Source: Bacillota bacterium (GTDB lineage Bacteria > Bacillota > Clostridia > Acetivibrionales > DSM-2933). Taken from it: a stretch of DNA of 7,400 nucleotides. Position 1 is the first letter of the stretch; each line of letters opens with the position of its first letter. The notes under the pieces are model-generated. The model was not told the DNA's origin, did no database searches, and saw only the letters and a list, made by a program, of their open reading frames with translations. Both the position numbers and the translations under genes were made by a program. The DNA lies in assembly GCA_023430975.1 (NCBI GenBank), contig JAEYYB010000108.1:1-7400 (forward strand). The letters are read 5' to 3'. Below are positions 1 to 7,263 of the stretch, piece by piece.

Positions 1-137
1 CAAGAACACCATTTCTTTTTTTGAATACCAGAAGTGCTCAACAAAGTAAATCCAATAAAAAACAATCCCTCAAAAAAGAAGGACTTCGAAAGACAAAAAA
101 CAAAAATCCTTGTGAAAATTTTATATTCAAATTACTG
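1..137 (+). repeat. Left arm of long inverted repeat bounding the window
   Basis: Bases 1-127 are the exact reverse complement of 7274-7400. There is one mismatch at 128, then nine more matching bases to 137, after which the arms diverge. The sequence starts CAAGAACACC and carries several A-runs and a TTCGAA site. One frame stays open through both arms, but I recognise no protein in it. The arm starts exactly at base 1, so the repeat may extend beyond the window. Candidates: a transposon terminal repeat, the inner end of an insertion sequence present in inverted copies, or an assembly repeat node. Confidence 0.95.
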
Positions 138-213
138 CACTTTGGTAGTAATTATATATTATATATATTACTGGCTTCACAGATGGAGTTACAATCCCCC
201 TCTTACAAAAATT

Positions 214-3200
214 TTAGCCTTCTTTTTGATCTTCATACCTTTTATTTATATTGTCACTGACTAGTTTAATAATCGCTTCGTGTTTCTTAATTATGTTGGA
301 TGCATTTGTATTATTATCTTCAAATAACCATTGCGGAATATACCAGCCTTTTTCCAACACCTTATTAAGTCTTTCCTTGTATTGTATATAATTAGGATCT
401 GATATTTTTTTGTGCTTAACTAACCACCCTACTATCAAATGTCCTTCAGCATCGTCATTCTTATTTGCTATATTATACCACCACTTTGCGGCAATTGCAC
501 ACTTATCTAAACTTCTTATTATAAAATCAGCATAACCCCACTCATTATCTGATTTCTCATTTTTAACTAGCGTCAAGACTAAATTAATAGTAGAGGTATC
601 ATAGTTATTAAATAAACCTCTCTCAAGTAAAGAAAACATACTTGGTAAATTTTTACTTCCTCTTGTTTCATCTCTTCGAAGCATATAAGCAAGCGAAGTG
701 CCAGCTTCTGAACTTCCATTTTCATAAGCTTTCCAGAATAGTTGCGTAGCTAGCTCATGATCATCAAGCTGATATGCAGTAACACCTAAATTATGTAAGC
801 AATCAGTAGTTGCATTTTTTATAGCTTTATCTATATAGTTTTTTCCTTTGATTTCATCTTTGGGAAATTTATTTCCTTTTTTTAACCTTATACCGTACTC
901 AATCATTGCCATTGGTAAACTGTTAGCAGCTTTTATTAACCTTTCTTTTCCGTTCTTTACCTGTTTTTTTAGACCATCACCAGTTAAATACCTTACAGCT
1001 AATATATAGCACGCATCCATATCACCTTTTTGGCTAAGACTTCGTAATAGTTTTTCCCCTTTATCTATATCTTTTGGTATATAGACCCCTTCTATTAGTA
1101 GTTCTGCATATTCTATTGTTGCAGTAAGATTATCCCTGTTTACTAAGTCTTCAAATAACCAAATGCCCTTCTGCGTATCTTTATCAATTCTTTCGCCATA
1201 TATCAATGCTGATGCAAGGAAGTATTTCGCTTTATCGTAACCATCCTCAATTAGCTCATTTAATGTTTTAAGTCCTTTATCCAAGTCTTTTTCAATTAGG
1301 CTACCTTCAATAGAAAGTTTGGCTAGCTCACACTTAGCCCGCATGTTTCCATTTTTAGCAGCATCATTCAATAAACTTAGTCCTTTAGCTTTGTCTTTAG
1401 GAATTAAATCTCCGATTAATAGTTTTAATGCATAGCTAACCTTACAATCATAATCTCTTCCCTGGATAGATTTTTCATAGAGCTGTATAGCTCTTTTTAT
1501 ATCTTTAACAATATATATACCTTCTATAAGTAAGTCACCTAAATATCGCATTGCAAGAGGGTCATTTGCACTGACACTTTTTTCTATAAGTTTTATGCCT
1601 TCTTTTTCGTCTTTTTGTTCTAAAGTTTCATCGATTAGACACTGTGCCAAAAACCTTCTAGAACTTTCATGCCCTTTTGCTTCAGCCTCCCTAAGTAATT
1701 GTTCTCCCTTCTTGATATTCTTAATAACATTTTCTCCTGTAATTAACCTAAAGGCATATTCATATTTCGCTTCAATAATTCCTTGGTGAGATAATTTTTC
1801 TAAGAGTTCTAAGCCTTTATGAACATTCTTTTCAAATCCTTCCCCATCTATTAATCGGTTAGAGAGTTCAATAATTGCTGACTCGTCCTCATCCTCAGCT
1901 AGTTCAGTTAGCAGTTTCTTACCTTCGGCAATATTTTGGGTTAAAAATTTACCATCTAACAACAATCTAGCTAAGTGAAGAGTAGCAATATTATCACCAT
2001 TCACGATTGCTTTTCTAAGAAGTTCTTCTCCTCTTTTTTTATCTTTCTCCACAAACATTCCTTCGATAAACATTATTGCTAAAATCCTCATAGCATTTGG
2101 CTCATCTGCTGAAGCCTCCTCTAGTAGCTTGCAACCTTCGGAAATATCAACAGTATCGAATTCACCTAGTATAATTCCATGCCCTAAAATTGTTTTTGCT
2201 AAATCATCCTCTAGATCAATAGATTTTCTCAACAACTTTTCAGCTCTATCTGAATCTTTAGAAATATCAATACCAAACATTAATCTATAGCCCAGTTCTC
2301 TCATAGCATGAGGATTATTCAAACTAACTGCTTCATTTAAATATTCGAGTCCTTTATTTATATCTTTATCAACTATTTTACCATTCAAGAACGAAACTCC
2401 TAAGTACCTTTTTGCATCCGAGTTTCCTAAAAATGCTGCTTCCTTTAGCAAGTCCAGAGCCTCAGTTCTCCCGGTTTCACTTATATCGTTTTTAGTTAGT
2501 AATGCTTTAGCATATTGATATTTGGCAACAACATCTCCTTTTGTCATTGCTTCCTTATATAATTGCTCACCTTTAAAAAAATCTTTTTGAACATCTAAAC
2601 CATATATAAATCTGAAAGCTAATTTCCTTTTTGATAATAAGTTACCAGAATCTGCTGCCTTATAGAGAAGATTTATTCCAGTTTCAATATCTTTATCAAA
2701 GTATTTTCCTTCAATAAGCATATCCCCAAGACACATAACGGCATTGGTATATTCTTCCTTAACAAGATTATTGAGTATTTCTTTTCCACTACCAATATCC
2801 TGAAGATCAAATGCCCCCTCAATAAGAATTTTAGAATATTCCAATTTCGATTCTTGATCACCATCTTCTGCCAACTCTTTAAGTAATGAAATACCTTTAC
2901 TACAGTCTTTTTCTATCCCTAAACCAACTATCATTATTTGTGAGTAAAACTTTTTAGCCTCTAAATTATTAGCCTTTACAAGCTCTTCAATGTACTTAAT
3001 ACCTTCTAAGATATCTTGTTTTAATTCTGAATTTGTTATTAAATATTTGGCCGTAACAAATTTTGAATAATTATCTCCTTTATCTATAGCTTTCTTTAAT
3101 AAATATTTTCCCTTGCCGATATCACGACTTAATCCTGCACCATACAAATACCTATTTCCCATAATACGCATGGCATCAACATGTTCTTCTTCAGCTAACT

Positions 3201-6200
3201 CATTCATTAGTTGTTGACCTCTCTTGATATTTGCAGGAATGTCTCTGCCAAGAATAAGCCTTATAGATAAGTCCAATTTTGCACTTTTACTTCCGAGGAG
3301 CATGGCCTCTTCAAGTAATTTTTGGCCTTCTTCAACATTTTTGCTTATTTCAGTTCCATCTAGAAGCAAAGTTCCTAAAATTCTTTTAGCCCTCATGCTA
3401 TTCATATCAGAAGCATTTTTCAATAATTTCTCTGCTTTGATAATGTCTTTATCTACCTTTTCGCCATGAGAGTATATATATCCCAAAAATGATTTAGCCT
3501 CTAAATTATTCATATCTGATGCTTTATCAAGGAACTGCAAAGCCAAGCCTTCATTATCTTCTACTTCATAAAACAAATAAAATCCTATATCAAATAACCG
3601 TGTATGATTTTCCAATTTAACAAGACTACAAATAAATTTCGTTATATTTATTTCATATTTTTCTACAGATATTAACCAACTATGTTGCATATGAATAATA
3701 TATTTGCAAGTAAATTCGATGCTTAAATAAGTACTATTTGATAGCCAATCAAAAACTGTACTAATAAACTCATCTACATCCTTAGTACTAAAAAACCTTT
3801 CTAATACAAATTTAGCAAAATCGCTACTTATTAACCTGATCCTTTTAAACCTTAAATCACTAATCTGATTATCAAGTTTTTTTAATTCACTTTTTATTTT
3901 TGGCATCCTATATGATATATTCTTATACGACAAAAATTGTTGGATATATTCGAGTGATAATGGTTGTATTTGTTCAAATACAGATAGAAGTAACAACGTT
4001 TCTTCAAGTATATCATTATCAATACAAAGCTCCGCATCTTTTTCAAAATCTGACACCGCATTTTCTTCTAAGTATTCTAGAGCTGATATATCAATACCAT
4101 TATTCTCCCCCCTGACTTGTTCTAGAAACTTTCTAATATACGAAATCTGCCCTTTTGATTTTTCGAAAATTTTATCATTAATATTTTTATTATCAATGCT
4201 TTCATCATTTAAACCACTTATAAGAGGGATATCATTCCTTAGAATACAATTTAATCGTATTACTTTTCTACAAAGATTAGCATTGTCTATTATCCATTTA
4301 ACACACTCACCTTTTTCTCCCGTACAAAGAAGTACATGGCAATTGTCAGGAATATCTTGCAATAAAAATGTTATTCTATCTGCTTGCTGATCGATGAATT
4401 CAAGGGAATCAATTACTAAGAAAATCTTCCCACACTCCTCAATAACTCTTTTTATAGACTCAGTTAGGTATGTTTTTAAGATTTGATATTTAGCAATTAT
4501 TAACGACTCTTTCTCTTCAATAATACCATGTTCTTGTTGAATATTTTCCTTTATAATTTTATCTAAAGTCTCTGTGTCTACCTTATTAATTAAATTAGTA
4601 TTACATTGTTCAACGATAGCACCTACCATTTCCGGAATACTTTTTGAATGCTTAAATGAAAATAACGCAAATAAAGAACTAAATTCACCTTTAAATTTAT
4701 CATTACTATATCCGCTTAATGCCTTTGAAATCATTGCAGACTTTCCAACTTCTTTTTGACCTTTTATGATTATAAATTTGTATTCTGTTATGCTTTGTAA
4801 TATTTCTATTATTTCATTTTCTCTACCTTTAAAGCCAAGTAAATGTGAACTATATTCATTTCTAACTGCATCAATTAAGTAGCTTAATTCCTCAGATACA
4901 ATTTCGCTGTTATTCCTACCTGCTGTTGTTTCAATTACCAAGTGTTTATTAATATGAATTGGAAGAATAAGACTAGTGATAATACCACCTATTATTGCAA
5001 AGCTGCTTTGCAATGATAGTCTTACGGTGTTACCTTGATTTATGTAATTAATATTTCTCTTTGTTGATTTAAGAAGCTCTTCAATAATATCATCATTATC
5101 AATATTTTTAACCTCATTGATTAAAGAATTAAATATTTCATCTAGATTGAATACATCTAAATTTTGATGAATATTTAGTGATTGACATATCTCGATTAAC
5201 CACCATTCAACAAGTTTGAATAACGATGCTGTATGTATACTTTTATTATTGTTGGCTATTTCCCCAATACTTTTATCCAAATTATCTATTGTACAACATA
5301 TTTCAGTATAATCTTCAACATTTATCTTATATAATAGTCTATCCATCAGAAATACCAGCGTATCAATACTTTCAACAACTCCTTTAAATATTAAACTTTG
5401 ACTTGAAATTTCCTCAGAATATTTTTTAAATAAATCAATATTTTTTGCAAACTTATAACTCATATTATTGTTTTTAATTTGAAAATTTGAAGCTGAATAA
5501 TCAGAAGGATTAAAACTATTTAAAATATTGCCCATTTCAGTATCCTTATTAAAATTAGGTTCAGGTTTCTCCGTCTTATTAAGGTCGAGTTCAGGTTTCT
5601 TATAAACATTATATTGCTCTTTTTTATAAAAAACTCCTATACCATTATTTGGTGCCAATTGAGTATTAGCAACGTAACCTCCTTGTCTATAAGAGTATAT
5701 CCTGTTGTGAACAGTACAAGTTCTTGTGTTAAAATCATAATCAATAATAGAATAACCATTAATATATCTTTGGTCATTATTCCATAGGTTACCACCTGAG
5801 TTTGTTGGTGCTATAGAAACAAATATATCTCCTAATACAGAATTCCTACTAAAGCTACTTCCTTCATGAATATGCCCACAAAATATCATATCATATTCTC
5901 TTTCAATTAATGGTTGTACAACATCACAGTCAAATTTCTCTAGGCAATCAAATTGGTGATGTAATAAAGCTATTTTAACTTCGCAATTTTCAATAAACTT
6001 GCTTGCATCAGAAATCTGTCTTACTCCTAAAATAATATGCTTATAATCCTTATCACTATCATAGCATCTCCACGCTGTATTAAATGCAGTTATGCCAACT
6101 TTTTTCCCTCCGATTTCCGAAACATAACAAGATTGGTAATTGGTAATACCTTTAAGTTGGTCAGAATGAAATTCCCTTTCAAACCTTTTAAATGGTAAAA

Positions 6201-6600
6201 TTCTATTTATTCCCTCTGTTTTTCCACTATCAATATGTTCTATTACTGCATTAGTACTCGTTAAATTGTTTTTAAGCCCATCTTCTATATTTTTACTATC
6301 TGCAGATCTATCAATATCGTGGTTGCCCGGAGCAAATATAAAATTGCTTTTGTCCAACTCTAAGCTAATTAATACTGGATTTATTACTACTTCTTCAAAT
6401 GTAATAAAAGCCTCATCTATTTTCTTATCAAAGCTAGTACCGCCTTTATCTATTAAATCCCCTGAAAATAATATCAGATCAATTTTCATATCATTATTAT
6501 AATCTTTTAAATCTGCAATGAGTGCTTTAGTTACAAAAGCACTCATGTCTTTAATATTCCTATTATTTAAATGGAAATCAGATAAGTGAACAATCCTCAT
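214..6600 (-). CDS. Giant STAND-type NTPase with N-terminal calcineurin-like metallophosphoesterase and C-terminal SEL1 repeat array; candidate NLR-like defence protein (2128 aa)
   Basis: Domains in order. Residues 1-~300 are a calcineurin-like phosphoesterase with all motifs: D8-x-H10, G47-D48..D51, G92-N93-H94-D95, H214/H215 and G242-H243-x-H245. Residues ~301-370 are a polar linker. Residues ~370-580 are mostly helical and unassigned, with a hydrophobic run at 534-550. Residues ~585-865 are a P-loop NTPase: GRE motif at 592-594, Walker A G614-x4-G619-K620-S621, Walker B FLVID ending at D731 with E734, and a sensor-1-like strand near T760. Residues ~868-960 look winged-helix-like. Residues 1035-1933 are 25 SEL1-like repeats, followed by a degenerate helical tail. 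In known STAND proteins (NLRs, Avs) repeats sense a ligand, the NTPase oligomerises and the N-terminal domain acts, so I infer a ligand-activated phosphoesterase or nuclease. No signal peptide is seen; it is probably cytosolic unless 534-550 is a membrane segment. ATG at 6600 is chosen because GGAGG lies 7 bases upstream and the phosphoesterase strand begins at once (MRIVHLSD). An upstream in-frame GTG has no ribosome binding site. The frame is intact. Domain calls are strong; the immune role is inferred. Confidence 0.9.
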   Translation of the reverse strand: MRIVHLSDFHLNNRNIKDMSAFVTKALIADLKDYNNDMKIDLILFSGDLIDKGGTSFDKKIDEAFITFEEVVINPVLISLELDKSNFIFAPGNHDIDRSADSKNIEDGLKNNLTSTNAVIEHIDSGKTEGINRILPFKRFEREFHSDQLKGITNYQSCYVSEIGGKKVGITAFNTAWRCYDSDKDYKHIILGVRQISDASKFIENCEVKIALLHHQFDCLEKFDCDVVQPLIEREYDMIFCGHIHEGSSFSRNSVLGDIFVSIAPTNSGGNLWNNDQRYINGYSIIDYDFNTRTCTVHNRIYSYRQGGYVANTQLAPNNGIGVFYKKEQYNVYKKPELDLNKTEKPEPNFNKDTEMGNILNSFNPSDYSASNFQIKNNNMSYKFAKNIDLFKKYSEEISSQSLIFKGVVESIDTLVFLMDRLLYKINVEDYTEICCTIDNLDKSIGEIANNNKSIHTASLFKLVEWWLIEICQSLNIHQNLDVFNLDEIFNSLINEVKNIDNDDIIEELLKSTKRNINYINQGNTVRLSLQSSFAIIGGIITSLILPIHINKHLVIETTAGRNNSEIVSEELSYLIDAVRNEYSSHLLGFKGRENEIIEILQSITEYKFIIIKGQKEVGKSAMISKALSGYSNDKFKGEFSSLFALFSFKHSKSIPEMVGAIVEQCNTNLINKVDTETLDKIIKENIQQEHGIIEEKESLIIAKYQILKTYLTESIKRVIEECGKIFLVIDSLEFIDQQADRITFLLQDIPDNCHVLLCTGEKGECVKWIIDNANLCRKVIRLNCILRNDIPLISGLNDESIDNKNINDKIFEKSKGQISYIRKFLEQVRGENNGIDISALEYLEENAVSDFEKDAELCIDNDILEETLLLLSVFEQIQPLSLEYIQQFLSYKNISYRMPKIKSELKKLDNQISDLRFKRIRLISSDFAKFVLERFFSTKDVDEFISTVFDWLSNSTYLSIEFTCKYIIHMQHSWLISVEKYEINITKFICSLVKLENHTRLFDIGFYLFYEVEDNEGLALQFLDKASDMNNLEAKSFLGYIYSHGEKVDKDIIKAEKLLKNASDMNSMRAKRILGTLLLDGTEISKNVEEGQKLLEEAMLLGSKSAKLDLSIRLILGRDIPANIKRGQQLMNELAEEEHVDAMRIMGNRYLYGAGLSRDIGKGKYLLKKAIDKGDNYSKFVTAKYLITNSELKQDILEGIKYIEELVKANNLEAKKFYSQIMIVGLGIEKDCSKGISLLKELAEDGDQESKLEYSKILIEGAFDLQDIGSGKEILNNLVKEEYTNAVMCLGDMLIEGKYFDKDIETGINLLYKAADSGNLLSKRKLAFRFIYGLDVQKDFFKGEQLYKEAMTKGDVVAKYQYAKALLTKNDISETGRTEALDLLKEAAFLGNSDAKRYLGVSFLNGKIVDKDINKGLEYLNEAVSLNNPHAMRELGYRLMFGIDISKDSDRAEKLLRKSIDLEDDLAKTILGHGIILGEFDTVDISEGCKLLEEASADEPNAMRILAIMFIEGMFVEKDKKRGEELLRKAIVNGDNIATLHLARLLLDGKFLTQNIAEGKKLLTELAEDEDESAIIELSNRLIDGEGFEKNVHKGLELLEKLSHQGIIEAKYEYAFRLITGENVIKNIKKGEQLLREAEAKGHESSRRFLAQCLIDETLEQKDEKEGIKLIEKSVSANDPLAMRYLGDLLIEGIYIVKDIKRAIQLYEKSIQGRDYDCKVSYALKLLIGDLIPKDKAKGLSLLNDAAKNGNMRAKCELAKLSIEGSLIEKDLDKGLKTLNELIEDGYDKAKYFLASALIYGERIDKDTQKGIWLFEDLVNRDNLTATIEYAELLIEGVYIPKDIDKGEKLLRSLSQKGDMDACYILAVRYLTGDGLKKQVKNGKERLIKAANSLPMAMIEYGIRLKKGNKFPKDEIKGKNYIDKAIKNATTDCLHNLGVTAYQLDDHELATQLFWKAYENGSSEAGTSLAYMLRRDETRGSKNLPSMFSLLERGLFNNYDTSTINLVLTLVKNEKSDNEWGYADFIIRSLDKCAIAAKWWYNIANKNDDAEGHLIVGWLVKHKKISDPNYIQYKERLNKVLEKGWYIPQWLFEDNNTNASNIIKKHEAIIKLVSDNINKRYEDQKEG
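802..3498 (-). repeat. 25-unit SEL1-like repeat array inside the giant gene (about 108 bp per unit)
   Basis: Residues 1035-1933 divide into 25 head-to-tail units. All are 36 residues except unit 10 (37) and units 13 and 24 (35). The pattern is roughly A-K/M-x-x-L/Y-G/A-x3-L-x-x-G-x-x-I/V-x-K-D-I-x-K-G-x-x-L-L-x-E/K-A-x3-G-D/N, a SEL1-like (TPR-related) helix-turn-helix repeat. The canonical Gly after the first Leu/Tyr is often Ala. Units are well diverged from each other, so this is not a recent tandem expansion. Resemblances are strongest between non-adjacent units, for example 8, 19 and 23 (all with LIEG) and 9 and 17 (both with KGEQL). Such arrays form right-handed superhelices that bind proteins, so this is the likely sensor arm. 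Shorter, degenerate units continue for about 100 residues after unit 25. Confidence 0.9.
5539..5598 (-). repeat. Two-copy 30-bp tandem duplication in the linker after the phosphoesterase domain
   Basis: On the minus strand AAACCTGAAC recurs 30 bases apart. The 10-residue units KPELDLNKTE and KPEPNFNKDT (residues 335-354) read as an imperfect duplication. The segment is rich in Lys, Pro, Asn and Glu and looks disordered, which suits a flexible tether between the catalytic domain and the rest of the protein. Confidence 0.65.
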
Positions 6601-6607
6601 TTTCCTG

Positions 6608-6612
6608 CCTCC
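6608..6612 (-). promoter_or_regulatory. Ribosome binding site GGAGG that decides the start codon
   Basis: The minus strand reads GGAGG, then seven bases, then ATG at 6600. This strong, well-spaced Shine-Dalgarno sequence fixes the start at the Met that opens the first beta strand of the phosphoesterase, and argues against the in-frame GTG at 6660. Confidence 0.85.
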
Positions 6613-6637
6613 AAATATACATAAAATTATTGTTTCA

Positions 6638-6667
6638 TCAATAACTTTTAAAGAGAACACTTGTCAA
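6638..6667 (-). promoter_or_regulatory. Possible sigma-A type promoter for the giant gene
   Basis: A perfect -35 hexamer TTGACA lies at 6667-6662 on the minus strand. The best -10 candidate at an 18-bp spacing is TATTGA (6643-6638), which matches the consensus at only three of six positions. It would give a leader of about 30 bases before ATG 6600. The -35 is convincing and the -10 is not, so a different -10 or an activator-dependent promoter is possible. Confidence 0.4.
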
Positions 6668-6683
6668 AAAACTTTCGGATGTA

Positions 6684-6695
6684 ATTGGTACCAAT
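6684..6695. promoter_or_regulatory. 12-bp perfect palindrome ATTGGTACCAAT, possible operator
   Basis: The palindrome is exact over 12 bp and lies 16 bp upstream of the TTGACA box, in a position suited to a dimeric regulator. No regulator gene is intact in the window. Some short palindromes are expected by chance in AT-rich DNA, though this one carries a GGTACC core. Confidence 0.3.
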
Positions 6696-6778
6696 GTTTT
6701 TCTACAAGTATTGAATAAAGCGGCTTTTAGAAACTTAATCAGGATAAAACAACCTAAAAACACTAAATACAAAATTCG

Positions 6779-6798
6779 TTGTCGAAAGATCTCGACAA
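6779..6798. other. Hairpin with 7-bp perfect stem (TTGTCGA/TCGACAA)
   Basis: TTGTCGA at 6779-6785 pairs perfectly with TCGACAA at 6792-6798 across a six-base loop, and a G-U pair can extend it. No long T-run follows on either strand, so it is not a classic terminator. It could be a protein-binding inverted repeat or a transcript structure about 180 bases upstream of the gene. Confidence 0.4.
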
Positions 6799-6836
6799 TA
6801 TAAAATATTTCTGCCAATATTCGTGAATTGCTTTAC

Positions 6837-6941
6837 TCAAATAGTTGACATCAAAATTTTAATCTTTTCAAATTCTTTCTGATGTACTTCTCTTAGTTCT
6901 TTATATATCTACTTTTCATTCACTGTCCTATACTTAAAACC
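6837..6941 (-). pseudogene. Possible decayed coding scrap with an in-frame stop (weak)
   Basis: Read on the minus strand, GFKYRTVNEK, then a TAG at 6911-6909, then IYKELREVHQKEFEKIKI and so on to TGA at 6839-6837. The charged, helix-like composition looks more like protein than random AT-rich DNA, but there is no start, no ribosome binding site and no recognisable family. Confidence 0.15.
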
Positions 6942-7065
6942 CTAATTAAATACAAAAGTATAGATGTCATTATCTTCAATACTATTTTACCAGTATTTTA
7001 TTTACTTATCTACCTAAAATATTTAAATACACTCTAAATTATTATTCAAGTAACTAGAGTTGTAC

Positions 7066-7206
7066 TTATATAGTTTCTAAAATCTCACCAACGCATACTT
7101 GCATCTGTTCTGAAAGCTGTCTAAGAAGTCTATATCGAAAAAATATTTGAGTAATACTCAACTGACCCCTTTGGAAGATTAAAAAGAAACGAGATTTTCC
7201 CGAGAT
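7066..7206 (-). pseudogene. Possible 3' fragment of a small regulator-like gene (weak)
   Basis: The minus strand from 7206 is open for 46 codons to TAA at 7068-7066, ending in LLRQLSEQMQVCVGEILETI. This tail resembles the last helices of XRE-family helix-turn-helix proteins (pattern L-x-x-L-A-x-x-L-x-V-x-V-x-E-I-L). No convincing DNA-binding helix precedes it and no well-placed start is visible. A second minus-strand frame (7219-7130, carrying LPKGSVEYYSNIF) ends near an A6/T6 run at 7138-7143, so a frameshift joining the two is possible. I treat this as a decayed remnant, if it was coding at all. Confidence 0.25.
7147..7161. other. Short inverted repeat TTGAGT-AAT-ACTCAA
   Basis: A perfect six-base stem with a three-base spacer, giving a 15-bp operator-like dyad. 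It lies inside a possible decayed coding scrap on the minus strand. There is no intact promoter or gene beside it to give it a role. Confidence 0.25.
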
Positions 7207-7230
7207 TTATCCCAAAGGCTTATATGGGCT

Positions 7231-7251
7231 ACTACAAACGTAAATTGTAGT
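7231..7251. other. Hairpin with 7-bp perfect stem (ACTACAA/TTGTAGT) beside the right repeat arm
   Basis: ACTACAA (7231-7237) and TTGTAGT (7245-7251) are perfect complements around a seven-base loop, 12 bases from the inner edge of the right inverted-repeat arm. Neither strand has a following U-tract. It might belong to the end structure of the repeat or be chance. Confidence 0.3.
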
Positions 7252-7263
7252 TATTCCATTAAT

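Larger units (their letters stand above)
6696..7263. other. About 570-base region without an intact gene, upstream of the giant gene
   Basis: I see no complete gene, tRNA, rRNA or CRISPR here. The region is very AT-rich and holds short hairpins (6779-6798, 6978-6997, 7147-7161, 7231-7251), an imperfect direct repeat GAGATTTTCCC/GAGATTTATCCC at 7191-7213, and two minus-strand stretches that look like decayed coding sequence (6837-6941 and 7066-7206). It may be the scar of earlier insertions and deletions next to the repeat arm. A small RNA cannot be excluded by eye. Confidence 0.6.

Noticed and set aside
147..172. Imperfect AT palindrome (AGTAAT...ATTACT) downstream of the stop as a transcription terminator
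   Set aside because: The stem is almost entirely A-T with a bulge, and no T-run follows in the direction of transcription. I see no canonical terminator after the gene.
21..264. Two overlapping plus-strand reading frames from the left repeat arm into the 3' end of the giant gene
   Set aside because: They run antisense into the giant gene, begin inside the repeat, have a lysine/asparagine-rich composition typical of translated AT-rich DNA and no ribosome binding site.
802..3498. A CRISPR-like or satellite array, suggested by the regular 108-bp spacing
   Set aside because: The periodicity is at protein level. DNA units are diverged, there are no identical repeats with unique spacers, and the frame is open throughout.
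1595..6502. Several 60-80 codon plus-strand frames opposite the giant gene
   Set aside because: They are antisense shadows of the coding strand, with serine/leucine/isoleucine-rich translations, no start signals and no recognisable domains.
4848..6600. An SbcD/SbcC (Mre11-Rad50-like) repair protein reading of the phosphoesterase plus ATPase
   Set aside because: The NTPase has a GRE motif and a STAND-like layout, with no ABC signature or SMC coiled coils, and is followed by SEL1 repeats.
6601..6660. In-frame GTG at 6660 that would add 20 residues to the giant protein
   Set aside because: It has no Shine-Dalgarno sequence, overlaps the likely promoter, and the extra residues precede the first beta strand of the phosphoesterase. 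ATG 6600 has GGAGG at ideal spacing.
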